From Leptobrachium leishanense (taxonomy: Eukaryota; Chordata; Amphibia; Anura; Megophryidae), in NCBI GenBank assembly GCA_009667805.1, contig CM019063.1, positions 352,804,942-352,868,941 of the forward strand: a stretch of DNA of 64,000 nt, written 5' to 3'. The translations under genes and the position numbers were made by a program. The notes under the pieces are model-generated. The model was not told where the DNA came from, made no database searches, and saw only the letters and a list, made by a program, of their open reading frames with translations. Shown here one piece after another: positions 12,426-23,230 of the stretch (the stretch's first letter is position 1; each line of letters starts with the position of its first letter).

Positions 12426-13690
12426 CTTTGGGTCTCCTCTCTTTTTCTCCCCTTTTGTGCTTACTAATTCTATCTATTACATGTATGTATATTGACAGTA
12501 TTGTTATTATAAGGGATCTACTCTAGTCCATATGGATATCAAGGGATTTTCCTATCAGCACTTCTGATACAACCTTCAATGGTATTTAGCACACAGTCAC
12601 CTTAACGTATCATCATATGATTGAATTTACCATGTATGAGATTAGTTTTTAGAGGAAAATAAGTGTTTTTATATCCCCATATATTATCAACTATTTATAC
12701 ATGACGATTAGAGACCAGTTTCTCAACATCATGGGATTTAGTATATGACTATTTTAGTTAACATTACTGCATTTGCTATATATGTAATCAGATTTTAGAG
12801 GTTTTTAAGTGTTTATGAATGTATCCTCATTGCTACTATATTTATTATAAGTTTGCACATATAATAATATAGAGATTAGTCCCTCAAAGGCACTTCAGGA
12901 TGAATATCCTATTGCACTTCTTTGGTGTATTTTCACAATGAGTTAGCATTAGCTACTATATTCACCATTGCACTGTATCACTTTATATAGGCTCAATTTG
13001 TAATCAATATTTATCTATAACTTTATGAGTTAACACCATACAAGTAATTATTTGGAGATCCACTGATCTCATTCCTAATAGTCATGCACTTTATTAATGA
13101 TTTTTCATATTTATTATTATTATACAGTATTCAAGGTTATACCATGTATTGGACTAATGTCCATATTTCTAGATATATTCCACTTCTATGTTATTTATTC
13201 ACAGGTATAGGACAATATGTCTCATATATACACACACTGCGGTATAGTGGCGTCAATCTACAGCCATTCACGCTCTATGTAGTGCTATATTGTTTTTTAA
13301 ATAGATTTAAATGCATTCATTAGCCCAGTGTTGTAGGGGTTATGGTGCTGGTGTTTTTATCGCCACTGAGGATGTTTCTGAGGTCTTAGTTGGAGACGTA
13401 CGGTCATTTGGAGATCCTGCGTTCCAGCTTGATACGCAGGGTGTGTGCGCATGTGCAAAATGGCGGGCGCAATGTTCACAATAAAGGGATTAAATCTCTT
13501 TCCTCTGCCGCATCAATTCCCCACTTCCGCGTTCCGGGGTGACACGCAGGGCCTCTAATCATGCACAAATGGCGGGTGCCAATTAAACACATCTGAATTT
13601 AAGTATGTTGATTTCTAATTGACTGATTTTTTCAATTTGTAAATAATGTGTATTGTATATAATGGCAGCAGCAAGACTAGACATATGATA
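12426..13690 (+). other. PLE1 AT-rich 3' untranslated region
   Basis: No coding sequence is supported here. The stretch is AT-rich and lies between the ORF2 stop and the hammerhead motif. Near 13390-13560 it holds two GC-richer segments with similar wording (GCGTTCC...ACGCAGGG), an imperfect internal duplication. Confidence 0.6.
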
Positions 13691-13730
13691 ACCAGCTGAG
13701 GAAGCCTTTGTTGGCGAAACGCGTCCTGGT
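13691..13730 (+). ncRNA. Hammerhead ribozyme motif of PLE1
   Basis: The order is ACCAG (stem I), CTGAGGA (core CUGANGA), a short stem-loop AGCC-TTTGTT-GGC (stem II), GAAA core, then ACGCGT closing a minimal stem III, the cleavage triplet GTC, and CTGGT, which pairs with ACCAG. All conserved core bases of a type I hammerhead with minimal stem III are present. Hammerheads with this minimal form are known from Penelope-like elements. Predicted cleavage follows C13725. Activity is inferred from the pattern, not shown. Confidence 0.8.
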
Positions 13731-14044
13731 CTTGAGTCTGGTAGATATGGTCTATCCATTTTAAAAGCAAATAAATGTTTTAATTTTTTTAAATTTATTG
13801 CTGTCTGCCTCCATAACTCCTGCAAAGAAGGTCCGGGGAACACCTTACGATTCCCTAAGTGTATTGTGACGGAGCCAATAGAGGCTCAATAGTGTGTGAG
13901 TTCTAATTTGGCTATCTCCTTAAAATACAAAATTGTGTGTGATTTTACCGCACGAGGAGGTGCCTTTTGGTTTTTGTCAAATATCTCAGTGTCCTTACTC
14001 TGGTGAACCCTGAAGAAGTCGCTGGAAGGTTTTATGGGCAACCT

Positions 14045-14333
14045 ATATAAAGTCCCTGCTCGCCTTATTCCTGGGAGCCGGTTGTGGGCTCCACAGAATG
14101 TGAGTTGATAATTGATGTACAATACTCTCACTGTGGGTACTGTCCTACTGCGCAATTTTGGTCCTCTGTTTTTGTGTTTTCTCCTTACAGTACATACTCC
14201 ATCGATACTGCTTTGAGAAGATCTCCTCTTAAAAGATAACGACTTCAGTTTATGGACATATTGAGTATCTACCCCACTGTCTTTTTTGGACTTCGGTCTC
14301 TTTAAGCGCTGTGTTGTTATTCTATCTACGAAA
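14045..14333 (+). repeat. PLE1 terminal direct repeat (pLTR-like), downstream copy
   Basis: Second copy of 8607-8895. It ends abruptly at TCTATCTACGAAA, where CR1-like endonuclease sequence on the minus strand begins, so this position marks the right border of the PLE1 insertion. Confidence 0.9.
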
Positions 14334-14725
14334 CTGTTTCCCAACTGTTCCCTTATATTAATATTTGAGAAAAGATCCACATTATTTGTTATAACCAGGT
14401 CCAGACAGTTATCCTCTCTAGTTGGTGTTTCTACCAGTTGTGTCATGAAGGTATCATTTAAAATGTTCAGAAACCAGATTCCCTTTGCTGAATTACTAGT
14501 CCCACTATCCCAATTAATGTCCGGGTAATTAAAATCTCCAATATTTAAAGTGCTACCATGATGTGCAGCCTTCCTTATTTGCTCTAACCGTTGTTCTTCA
14601 TCATCATTATCTATATTAGGTGGTTTATAACATCTGCCAACCAAAAGTTGACTTCCCTGTTTATTCCCCAATGAAATATTTACCCATAAGGATTCCACAT
14701 TTCCCTCATCGCTTTCCAGTTGTGT
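14334..14725 (-). pseudogene. CR1-like ORF2, endonuclease C-terminal half
   Basis: The minus-strand frame reads through VESLWVNI, GRCYKPP, GDFNYPDINW and CLDLVITN, blocks of the APE-like endonuclease of CR1/L2 LINEs. It continues the fragment at 21102-21386 once the L1 insertion is removed: a residue run ending NQDLKPNI is followed by TQLESDEGN. The frame is cut off at the PLE1 border; sequence read beyond it comes from the PLE1 terminal repeat. RT is missing. Confidence 0.88.
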
Positions 14726-14740
14726 AATATTTGGCTTTAA
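14726..14740. repeat. L1 target-site duplication, left
   Basis: AATATTTGGCTTTAA here is identical to 21087-21101. The 15-bp duplication bounds the L1 and rejoins the CR1 endonuclease frame. Confidence 0.95.
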
Positions 14741-14838
14741 GGGGGCATGGCTTGGGCTCCATCCGGAATGGCCGCGTGAGTGAGAAGCTCCACTCAGACT
14801 CCAGCACTATACGGCTCCCCTGCACCCCCTGACCGACG

Positions 14839-15923
14839 ATGGGGAAATCTAATAAGACCCCCAGTGCCCAGAAACCTCAAGGACCCGACCGGGCGTCAGA
14901 CACTCCATCTCTCCGCCGGTTTTTGGTGGGGCCCTTGGATCTCTCAGCGGGTTCGCCGGACAAAATGGCGGATGAGGTGAGGACACAGGCAGATCCTGAA
15001 CCCTCCATGATCCCCCCCATCATGCACAGAGGAAGTTACCTCGGCAGACCCAGCGGTTTGGCTCCCCTTACTCCGCAACTTACCCACGAAGTCGGACTTA
15101 AAGGAAGGCCAACGCAGAATTACGCACCTCCATCATGGCGGAACTGCAACATGTGCGCCAAGACATTCAGGGCCTTACACACAGGGTGGACACACTGGAA
15201 CAGGGATCTGACTCACTGCGGCTGGCTCAAGAAGTGTCCACATCAGTCCTACAATTACGCTCTACTCAACTTCGTAACATGGCCTTCCACATAGCGGACC
15301 TAGATAACAGGGGCCGCCGCAATAACCTTTGATTAAGGGGCCTACCTGAAACAGAAACATCTGTGGATCAACTGACGGGTATGCTCTCTTCACTTTTTAA
15401 TACTTTGCTAGACAGACCTGAACCCTCAGCTATTGATTTGGTTCGGGCACATAGAGCCCTCAGGCCCAGAGGACCCCCGGGGAGTCCACCACGGGACGTA
15501 ATATGCTGTCTCTACGATTTTGGCCTCAAAGAAGACATACTACGTAAAGCACGTGAGGCTACGCAATTCTCCTATGAAGGGACTGAGCTCCAACTGTACC
15601 CAGACCTATCACCAGCGACCCTGGCCTATAGACGTGCCCTGAAACTGCTTACATTGCTTTTACGCGACCACCAGCTTCGCTACCGCTGGCACACACCAAC
15701 TGGCCTAGCGGTTCTCTCGGATCAAGGCACTCATATTCTACAATCCCCAGAGGATGTGGCGACTCTATCGACAGACCTTCAATTACCGCCTTTGCAATTT
15801 CCCTGGCCGGATCCCCTTGCTCTCTACAATCAAGCGGCACGTGGCGCACGCCAGACTCCTCTCCCACCACGTCCAGGGCGAAACCGTGGTCAAGCAGGGA
15901 GATGCACCCGCTCGCAGATGTGA
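14839..15923 (+). pseudogene. L1 ORF1, RNA-binding coiled-coil protein
   Basis: The frame opens at ATG 14839 with a KSNKTPSAQKPQ start. It shifts between about 15040 and 15135 into another frame that carries a coiled coil (LQHVRQDIQGLTHRVDTLE). RNA-recognition-like sequence follows, with DNRGRRNNL, then a TGA at 15330-15332, then LRGLPET. In related L1 ORF1 proteins this spot is RRNNLRIRG-like, so TGA probably replaces an Arg codon (CGA). The C-terminal domain continues to 15923 with PATLAYRRALK. The product would be the L1 nucleic-acid chaperone that coats the element RNA. It is inactive as written. Confidence 0.85.
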
Positions 15924-16745
15924 TCTGGATACATCCCGCTCCCACACCACGAACCTACCTGACTGGATTGATACTAACCGAGCCCTACAGCTGAATCATG
16001 TGGGCCCAAGTTGGGTTGCCCCTTTGTGCCTGGACAATCTGACGGCGATCTGAAGCTTCCAAGCCTTTCTGCGATTTGCTACGAAGATATGCTGCTTGTT
16101 TCCCCCCTTTTTCTCTTTTACATTAATCGCCAGACTGCACAGAACGCCCTGCTGGCCTCCTTACCGCCCCAGCCGGGGGCTAATCGTTGTAGATGAGGCT
16201 ACCGGGGATTACTGACTGAGGATGGTGGCACATGTTGATGCTCATTAATGAACAGAAAACTCCTCGTTACCCAGCCTTCCCACTATTTTAACTATGGCAA
16301 GATACCACCACTGGACTGGGTGGCCCTTTTTGTTGTCCCACACAGCTGGACTGACTATGTAATGGGTCTCTTTTTTCAGAATTCGTGAGAGGGACTTGTC
16401 CCGACCCCAAACCCGGTCAGGTTCGTCTCTAATAATTCAGTTGATGCTGGCCTTAGGCCTCATAAATGTTTGCCGAATATGTTTTACTTTACTGCCTTTT
16501 TGAGTCGTTGAGCGGCTCCACACTGCTATGTTTATTACTTTTTTCTCTTTAATTATCTGTTGGTCCCGCCTGGGGCTCAGTCGCGTACCCCGCCGAGGTT
16601 AGCGGCATTGCAGCGTGCGGCCGTCATCTGGTGTTTTCGCTAGTGTCGTTGCTGCACCCGCCGCTCATCGCCTCTTTGTGATTGTATATAGTTTTCCCTT
16701 GTCTTCCTTTGTTTTGTTTCCCTACCCCCCCCTGAGGATCTTGAT
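15924..16745 (+). other. L1 inter-ORF spacer
   Basis: I see no supported coding region between the end of ORF1 and the ORF2 start. The stretch holds pyrimidine-rich runs near 16680-16730 just before the ORF2 ATG. Confidence 0.6.
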
Positions 16746-19700
16746 ATGTCGACTGCACACAGCACGCCACTTACGCCTGCGGATCTGGTCATTGTTTCCA
16801 TTAATGCAAATGGTCTAAATGTCCCTGAAAAACGTTCCCACGCCATGAGACACTTCCGATCCCAGAAGGCCTCAGTTGTACTAATACAGGAGACTCATTT
16901 CCAGGAAGGGAAGGCGCCCACTCTGACAAACTCTTTTTACCCCCTAGGCTTCTATAGCAATAATTTGGGTAATTTCACGGGTAAGATCCTTCTTATGGCG
17001 CTGATCTGTAAATTGGACAGGCTGCTGCCTAACTTGGATAGAATGGCAGTGTTACACACCTGCCTGTATTGGTCAAGGAAGGATGTGATATATCCGTGTC
17101 TGGCGCTGTCTGTATTTAGATCTCTGTGTTCAGATATCCCTTACTCCGTAGAGTGTGATAAAACTCCTAATGTAGCATGTAAAAGCTCGTCGAGCTTTTA
17201 CATTCTATAGCAATAATATTGAGGCTAAAACTAAGGGGACTGCGATTTTGTTCCACAGACGCGTCCCGTTTCAGCTACTTGATTCTGTGACTGATGCGGG
17301 AGGCCGCTTTGTTTTTGTCAAGGGCCGGATCTTAGACCAGGTATACACCTTTGCCAACTGCTGTGCCCCCAACAGAGCACAACGTAGGTTCCTCTCCGCC
17401 ACACTGCGTACACTACGGGACTTTGCTGAGGGGTTGGTCGTGCTGGGAGGGGATCTAAATGTGCCCTTAGAACCATCTTGGGACACTTCCGTGGGTAATT
17501 CGTCCATACCACTACACATAATACGCTCATGCCGCAACTCCCTACACGCATCGAGACTTGCAGATTGCTGGCGGACACTACACCCTACGGGCAAAGACTT
17601 CTTATTCTATCCACATCCCTCCCAATCCTACTCCAGGATTGATTAGCTGTTCATACCACAATACCACCTCTCGGCTGTCCGAAGCGCAGCTATTGGTACG
17701 GCCACGTGGTCGGACCACGTTCCTGTCTCTATCACTTTGCGCTCTCCCATGTTCAGGCCAACTGCCCCTAACTGGCGCCTTAATGACTCCCTCTTGTCTG
17801 ACCCGCTTGTGGCTGAGGAAGGACGGCAGGTCCTCACGGACTTTTTTGAAGAAAACGCCACTGGTGAGGTGGCCCCGCCACTAGTGTGGGAGGCGCATAA
17901 ATGCGTGATCAGAGGCTACTTCATCAGAAAAGGCGCTGAACTGGCTAAAAGTCGATCGGCAGCTATGCGAGACCTACAGCACCAGATAACCCAGATCTCC
18001 TCTGACCACAAGCGGGAGGGCAACCCTGAAACTATGGCTCACCTGACTGAACTGTGCAGATCCTTAACTACACTTATGAACACAACTTATCACCGATCGT
18101 ACTTACGCTCTAAGGCCCTTTTTCATCTACACAGGGACAAAAGTGGGAGGTTATTAGCACGAATGATAGGCAAAAAACGCTCAGCTACATACATAGCGAA
18201 ATTGCGCGACTCACAGGGCGTAACGCAGCGGTTACCAGCAAAACTCCTTCAAATTACACGAGACTATTATGCTGCGCTCTATGACCTGCAAGGCAATATT
18301 TGCCCCCAGGATGTAGCCCGCAAACGTGCGGACATTATGGCTTACCTCACTAAATACTCCACTAAACGAATCTCAAGTCAAACGTCAGAACTTTTAGACC
18401 GGCCCTTGACGGCAGAAGAACTAGCTTTGGCACTTAAGACCTCCTAAAACCGGAAAAAGCCCCAGCCCCGTTGGTCTCCCGGTCCGATACTACAAAATCT
18501 ACACTGCAATCCTTTCCCCACATCTCCTGACAGCTTACAATGACCTGGCAGAGGGGCAACCTCTTCCTACACAGACCCTATGTGCCGACATAACGATCCT
18601 ACCGAAAGAGGGTAAAGACACTGACCTCTGCTCCAGCTACAGACCCATTTCTTTATTGAACTGTGACCTGAAGCTGTTCGCAAAAATTCGAGCTGAAAGA
18701 CTCAAACCCTTCCTTCCCGCCCTTGTTCATGCGGACCAGGTGGGGTTTGTGCCTGGCCGAGAGGCCCGGGACAACACCATGCGAACTCTGCAACTCATGC
18801 ACCATGCTCGCCGCTCATCTCAGGCATTGGCGCTCCTGTCCACGGACGCGGAGAAAGCCTTTGATAGGGTAGATTGGGACTTTATATCACTTTCCCTGAT
18901 ACGCATTGGCCTGGGTCCTCACCTCCGCGCCTGGATAGGAGCTCTATACGGAGACGCAACTGCACGCGTCTGCGTGAACGGGGTATTTACGGTCCCATTC
19001 CCTATCCGCAACGGCACACGACAGGGATGTCCACTCTCGCCGTTACTATTCGTATTGACCCTAGAACCATTCTTGGAGGCCATATGGTTAAATTCGACTA
19101 TAACAGGGGTCCTGGTGGGTCCTCAACACCACAAGGTGGCTGCATACGTGGATGACCTCCTGTTTTTCGTCACAAGGCCGGAGGTGACCCTACCGGCAAT
19201 CATGGTGGCCTTTGAGGACTATGGCAGACTATCCAATCTTAAAATTAATTTTCTTAAATCCCATATCCTCAACGTCTCGGTCCCTGACCCCAGAGCCCAA
19301 GCTCTAAAGCCACACTTTGCTTTCACATGGGCTGCCGACAAAATTAAATACCTAGGCATCTGGCTCTCATCTCAAGGTTCCCACCTCTTCCGAGATAACT
19401 TCCCTCCATTACTTACACTCTTGCAGCGTGACCTAGCCAATTGGAATTACCCACACATCTCTTGGCTGGGACATATCGCAGTAATTAAGATGAACGTGCA
19501 ACCCCGACTCCTATACTTGCTACAAACGATACCTATTGATCTTCCTCGGGCGTTTCTTGCTTCCCTTAGGTCTCTAGTGGCCAATTATATTTGGAGAGGT
19601 AAACGCCCCAGGACGAGCTACCAGGTACTCACTAGATCTAGAGCTGCAGGGGGCTTGGCCCTACCCAATTTTAGCCTTTACCATCAGGCCTGTCACTTAC

Positions 19701-20842
19701 AACGGGTGGTTGAGTGGTGAAGAGAGGGATCGGTTAAATTGTGGAGAGCAGTGGAGCAAGAATTGGTTGGGAGGCTGATGACAGTTCTTCCGTGGCTGCC
19801 ATTGAAAGAAGGTAGGAAACTGGCCAATTCCTCACCATATGTGGGGGCAACGTACGGAATATGGCACCGGATAGCGCTTAAATCTAACCTCACCTCCTTT
19901 CCCTCTCCCATGACTCTGGTGATACATAATGAAGATTACCTTCCTGGCCTAGACCCCCACTCGGTCAGACGGCTGATACCCGCCCCCACACCCCGCATAA
20001 TGCACTTTTTCAACGCCTCGGTCCGCCGATCACTGACAGACATAATGCAAGACAGACATGTTTCATTCCTTCACTCATTTCACTACGCTCAGATATGGCA
20101 CTACCTTGATGGCATACCCCAAAAGCATCAGCTGGGACGCCCACTATGGACATTTGAGAGACTGTCACAGCACGGGACCTCTCTCACATGGTCTATCACT
20201 GCTGTACACGCTGCTCAGAGATGCAACCTCTGCCATTCCACCGCCATACATGGGAAAATGGGAGTCCGTATTAAATATCACACTTTCGGACGACCAATGG
20301 TCCAAGATATGCGAATTAACACGTCACTGCTCCACCTCCTCCAAATTGCAAGAAACAGCATACAAAATCCTTAGCTTTTGGTACCGGACATAATTAATCG
20401 TTATGACCCACAGGTTCCTGCGCTCTGCTGGCGATGTAACGATGCACTAGGTGATATGTTGCATATCTGATGGGAATGCCAAATAATCCGACCTTTCTGG
20501 GCTAGAATATACGACATACTCAAAGAATTCATAGACCCTCTTCCAGAGTTTTCACCTGCCGCACTGCTCCTACATCATAATAATTACTCAATAGCTTCGT
20601 ACAAACGCACGCTGGCCATCTGGGTCTTGAACACCGCCAAGGCCTTAATACCCCTGTTCTGGAGACAGGTCACTCCCCCACCCCTCACACTCTGGTTTAC
20701 CCGCATGGAAGAACTCCATTCCATTGAACATCTGATATACAAGGCCTCCGACCAATTACCCCTATACTCCGAGATATGGTCGAATTGGGTTCTCAGAGCC
20801 TCGGCCACCTCATTCAGAGTATTGCTGATCCTCCCCGAATAG
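16746..20842 (+). pseudogene. L1 ORF2, endonuclease-reverse transcriptase
   Basis: ORF2 starts MSTAHSTPL at 16746. Endonuclease blocks are SINANGLN, QETHF, GGDLNV, SRID and WSDHVP. RT blocks are ISLLNCD, DAEKAFDRVDW (A), GTRQGCPLSPLLF (B) and YVDDLLFF (C). The C-terminus has CWRCND...ECQ, the zinc-knuckle-like motif of L1 ORF2. Damage: a 238-bp insert at 16965-17202; TAG at about 17644 right after SRID; a frameshift near 18440; TGA near 19718 (probably Trp); a frameshift near 20370; and TGA near 20468. The catalytic residues themselves are conserved. Confidence 0.92.
16965..17202. mobile_element. 238-bp unclassified insert in L1 ORF2
   Basis: It is bounded by the perfect 15-bp duplication TTCTATAGCAATAAT (16950-16964 and 17203-17217). 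Removing insert and one copy restores the endonuclease frame (GFYSNNIEAKTKGT). The right end is a perfect 25-nt palindrome at 17178-17202 (arms TGTAAAAGCTCG and CGAGCTTTTACA around one T). There is no A-tail and no inverted repeat between the two ends. The long target duplication suggests LINE-type insertion, for example of a SINE; I do not recognise the family. Confidence 0.8.
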
Positions 20843-21055
20843 AAGAAAGTTCCTAGAGAGCTTCGTATAAGCGAATGACATGATGCTCACCTGACGTATG
20901 CTCTTACCCTCCTTTACCTTCCCTCACCCCCTGTTTTCCTTTTTAGTAATATGTAAGCATTGTTGCCTCACACAGGACCTGCGTGTCCCTAACTGCTTGT
21001 TTACCATCTCTGAGAACCTGCGTGTTCATTGATTTATGTGTTTACCTTGTAATTT

Positions 21056-21061
21056 AATAAA
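21056..21061 (+). terminator. L1 polyadenylation signal
   Basis: AATAAA lies 25 bases before the A-rich 3' end of the L1. Confidence 0.7.
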
Positions 21062-21086
21062 CAGATATTTACAAAACAAATAAAAA

Positions 21087-21101
21087 AATATTTGGCTTTA
21101 A
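21087..21101. repeat. L1 target-site duplication, right
   Basis: Identical to 14726-14740; it directly follows the A-rich L1 tail (ACAAAACAAATAAAA). Confidence 0.95.
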
Positions 21102-21386
21102 ATCCTGATTTACATATAAACATACTCCACCCCCTTTCTTATGTTTCCTATCCCTTCTAAACAATGTATAACCGTTTAAGTTTACAGCCCAGTCATGCGT
21201 TTCATCCCACCAGGTTTCTGTTATTCCTATTATGTCATATTGCTTAGTGTATGCTATTGCCTCTAGTTCCCCCATCTTGTCATTGAGGCTCCTTGCATTA
21301 GCAAGCATACATTTAATGTTGTCTCTACCCACACATGCTGAATGCGACTTTACATTACATGCCTCCACTGTTCTGACATTACCCAT
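21102..21386 (-). pseudogene. CR1-like ORF2, endonuclease N-terminal part
   Basis: It shows the N-terminal endonuclease motifs MLANARSLNDK, DIIGITETWW (with the catalytic Glu) and GGGVCLYV. It is interrupted by the L1 insertion; the rest of the domain is at 14334-14725. Together the two parts make a nearly full endonuclease without an obvious stop, so this LINE was probably not very old when the L1 entered. Confidence 0.88.
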
Positions 21387-21483
21387 CCTCCCGGCTCCAC
21401 TCCCCTTAGTCTGAGCTGAAACCCTTCCGCTATCTGCTCTGTCTCCATTTTGTAAGCTACTGTATCCCTCCCCCCTTCCACTA

Positions 21484-22107
21484 GTTTAAAGTCTCCTCCA
21501 ACCTTTTAACCATCCTCTCCCCTAGCACAGCAGACCCTCTTCCATTAAGGTGCAATCCATCACGACTATACAGATTGTACCCCAGTGCAAAATGAGCCCA
21601 GTGCTCTAAAAACCCAAAGCCCTCCTTCCTGCACCAAGCTTTAAGCCACGCATTGACCTCCCTGATCTCCCGCTGCCTTTCCACTGTGCCACACAGAAAA
21701 TACTACCTTGGAGGACCTCTTCTTCAGTTTACTTCTCAATTCCCTGAAATCATTCTTCAGGTCCTCCCATTTTCCTCTTACTTTGTCATTGGTACCAATA
21801 TGGACCATGACAGCTGGGTCATCTCCAGCCCCTCCCAATAATCTATCAACTCTGTCAACCACATGCACCCGGCAGACAGAAAACTGTCCGGTTAAGGCGA
21901 TCAGAGCGACAGATTACCCTGTCTACTCTCTTAATAATAGAGTCCCCTACCACCACAACCTGTCTAGGCTTACTTGCCCTCTTTATCCCTCCCTTATTTG
22001 GTGGGGTGATCCCCCTGCTGTTAGAGGGAGCAGCCTCCTCCAGTACTGCTACACCTGAGCTGATGCACCCAACATCTTCGCTCAAAGGGGCAAATCTGTT
22101 GGTGTGC
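21484..22107 (-). pseudogene. CR1-like ORF1, SGNH-esterase domain (frameshifted)
   Basis: The minus strand shows the SGNH-hydrolase blocks of CR1/L2 ORF1: VVVGDSIIKRV (nucleophile Ser), CLPGA, VMVHIGTND (Gly/Asn block), and a C-terminal DGLHLNGRGSAVLGERM (catalytic Asp/His). They lie in three frames, so at least two frameshifts separate them. The upstream end is interrupted at 22107 by the fold-back insert. The esterase-like ORF1 is established for this LINE group; the exact role of the activity is not. Confidence 0.85.
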
Positions 22108-22123
22108 GCAAGATCAGGACTAG

Positions 22124-22743
22124 ACAAAGAAAAAAATGTCATTTGCACTTACTCCAATTATACCGTGTGAAAAAACTAATTGTGTTTAGTTTCACACGGT
22201 ATAATTGGAGTAAGCGCAGATGACATTTTTTTCTTATGTTTTACACATGTTGTTGGGCTGGATGCATTTGGTGGTTGCAGCCAACCCTTCGGGGAATAGG
22301 CGCGACCCCACCCCTCCTGCACTATGTATGTTTCAATGTACTTTCAGCCAGGTCATCCCTGCAGCAAGACTCCGCTCCGTGTCTTTGTTTTGATCCCAAA
22401 GTGGATTTTGTTTCTGGGGGAGCATAAATAAAGGCCCACCAGTCTACCTCATGTTTGACAAGCAGCATGAGCAGGTATGGTTTGCTATGTAGCAGCCTGT
22501 GGTTTCATTTTGGTTAGGACTCGCCCTTATAGAGGTGCCGTGACGTTGGCGGGCGAGCTAGTCTTATAATGGCCATTAATAAGAAACCAAACCTCTAATT
22601 GTGTTTAGTTTCACACGGTATAATTGGAGTAAGCGCAGATGACATTTTTTTCTTTGTTTTACACATGTTGTTGGGCTGGATGCATTTGGTGGTTGCAGCC
22701 AACCCTTCGGGGAATAGGAGCGACCCCACCCCTCCTGCACTAT
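22124..22743. mobile_element. 620-bp fold-back insert in the CR1-like LINE
   Basis: A 16-bp duplication, GCAAGATCAGGACTAG, flanks it (22108-22123 and 22744-22759). Inside, about 40 bases at 22127-22166 are the inverted complement of 22189-22232 (ACGGTATAATTGGAGTAAGC core). A block of about 145 bases starting TAATTGTGTTTAGTTTCAC is present at 22179-22325 and again at 22598-22744. The spacer (22330-22590) has an AATAAA and a segment CTTATAGAGGTGCCGTGACG. The long target duplication suggests retrotransposition; the family is not recognised. Confidence 0.75.
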
Positions 22744-22759
22744 GCAAGATCAGGACTAG

Positions 22760-23022
22760 CCAACCTTTTCCTCTTCCCTCCCCACCCTGCTACCACGTGT
22801 CACTGACACCCAGCTACCATCCTGTTCCCCAGTTAACTCCACTCCTCCCACACCCCTAGATTCCTCAACTATACTTTGCTCCGTGAGAAGCAGGCTCCTT
22901 TCAAGATTGTCAATCTGCCTCAGCGTTACGATTTGCCCTTCCAGATCTCCAATATGAGCTTCCAGAAGAGCTACACGTTCACACTTGCTACAGAGATATG
23001 GACCCTGGAAGGATTCCTCCAT
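22760..23022 (-). pseudogene. CR1-like ORF1, N-terminal coiled-coil part
   Basis: The frame has CSKCERVALLEAHIGDLEGQ, a short Cys pair followed by Leu-heptads, which matches the N-terminal coiled coil of CR1/L2 ORF1 proteins. It continues the esterase fragment after removal of the insert at 22124-22743. The start shown (23022) is the first Met; the true start could be further upstream. Confidence 0.65.
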
Positions 23023-23230
23023 ACATGCAGCAGGATGTGCACTGGGTCAAACCTCCAAGCTTGCTAACACTCATACCCCCACAACAAGATAACAAATATA
23101 TAAATAACAATTGATACCTGTTATTTGAACTCCTGTTTTTAAACTCCACTCGAAAATAACCCACTTAGGAAGTAGACCACTGACAAGCCCTAGTAGTACT
23201 ACTAGTCAGAGAAACCCACCCAGCAAACAA

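Larger units (their letters stand above)
8472..14333 (+). mobile_element. PLE1, Penelope-like retroelement
   Basis: This is a Penelope-like retroelement. Such elements encode a reverse transcriptase related to telomerase RT plus a GIY-YIG endonuclease. In order it has an inverted arm (8472-8608), a direct terminal repeat copy (8607-8895), the forward arm (8956-9092), ORF1, ORF2 (RT plus GIY-YIG), an AT-rich 3' region, a hammerhead motif and a second copy of the direct repeat (14045-14333). Partial tandem and inverted copies at the ends are characteristic of PLEs. The left end abuts the minisatellite and the right end abuts a CR1-like LINE; I could not identify a target-site duplication. Clade (Neptune, Poseidon or other) is not assigned. 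Confidence 0.9.
14741..21086 (+). mobile_element. Full-length L1-type LINE (degenerate)
   Basis: This is a 6.35-kb LINE with a short 5' leader, ORF1, a spacer of about 0.8 kb, ORF2 (endonuclease, RT, C-terminal zinc-knuckle-like region), an AATAAA signal and an A-rich tail, all between exact 15-bp duplications. A full-length copy with perfect target duplication suggests moderate age, yet both ORFs carry several stops and shifts. It inserted into the CR1-like LINE and later received a 238-bp insert in ORF2. Confidence 0.95.
14334..23230 (-). mobile_element. CR1/L2-like LINE, split by later insertions
   Basis: Read on the minus strand, the element runs from an N-terminal ORF1 region (22760-23022) through an SGNH-esterase region (about 21484-22107) into an APE-type endonuclease (21386-21102, continued at 14725-14334). 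It is split by the L1 at 14741-21086 and by a 620-bp insert at 22124-22743; both have target-site duplications that rejoin the LINE exactly. The RT region is absent because the element ends at the PLE1 border (14333). The upper limit near 23230 is approximate. 23023-23230 is probably its 5' untranslated part. Confidence 0.85.

Noticed and set aside
13886..14333. Continuation of the CR1 endonuclease frame beyond 14334 on the minus strand
   Set aside because: The residues there come from the PLE1 terminal repeat and recur at 8493-8895, so this is read-through across the border.
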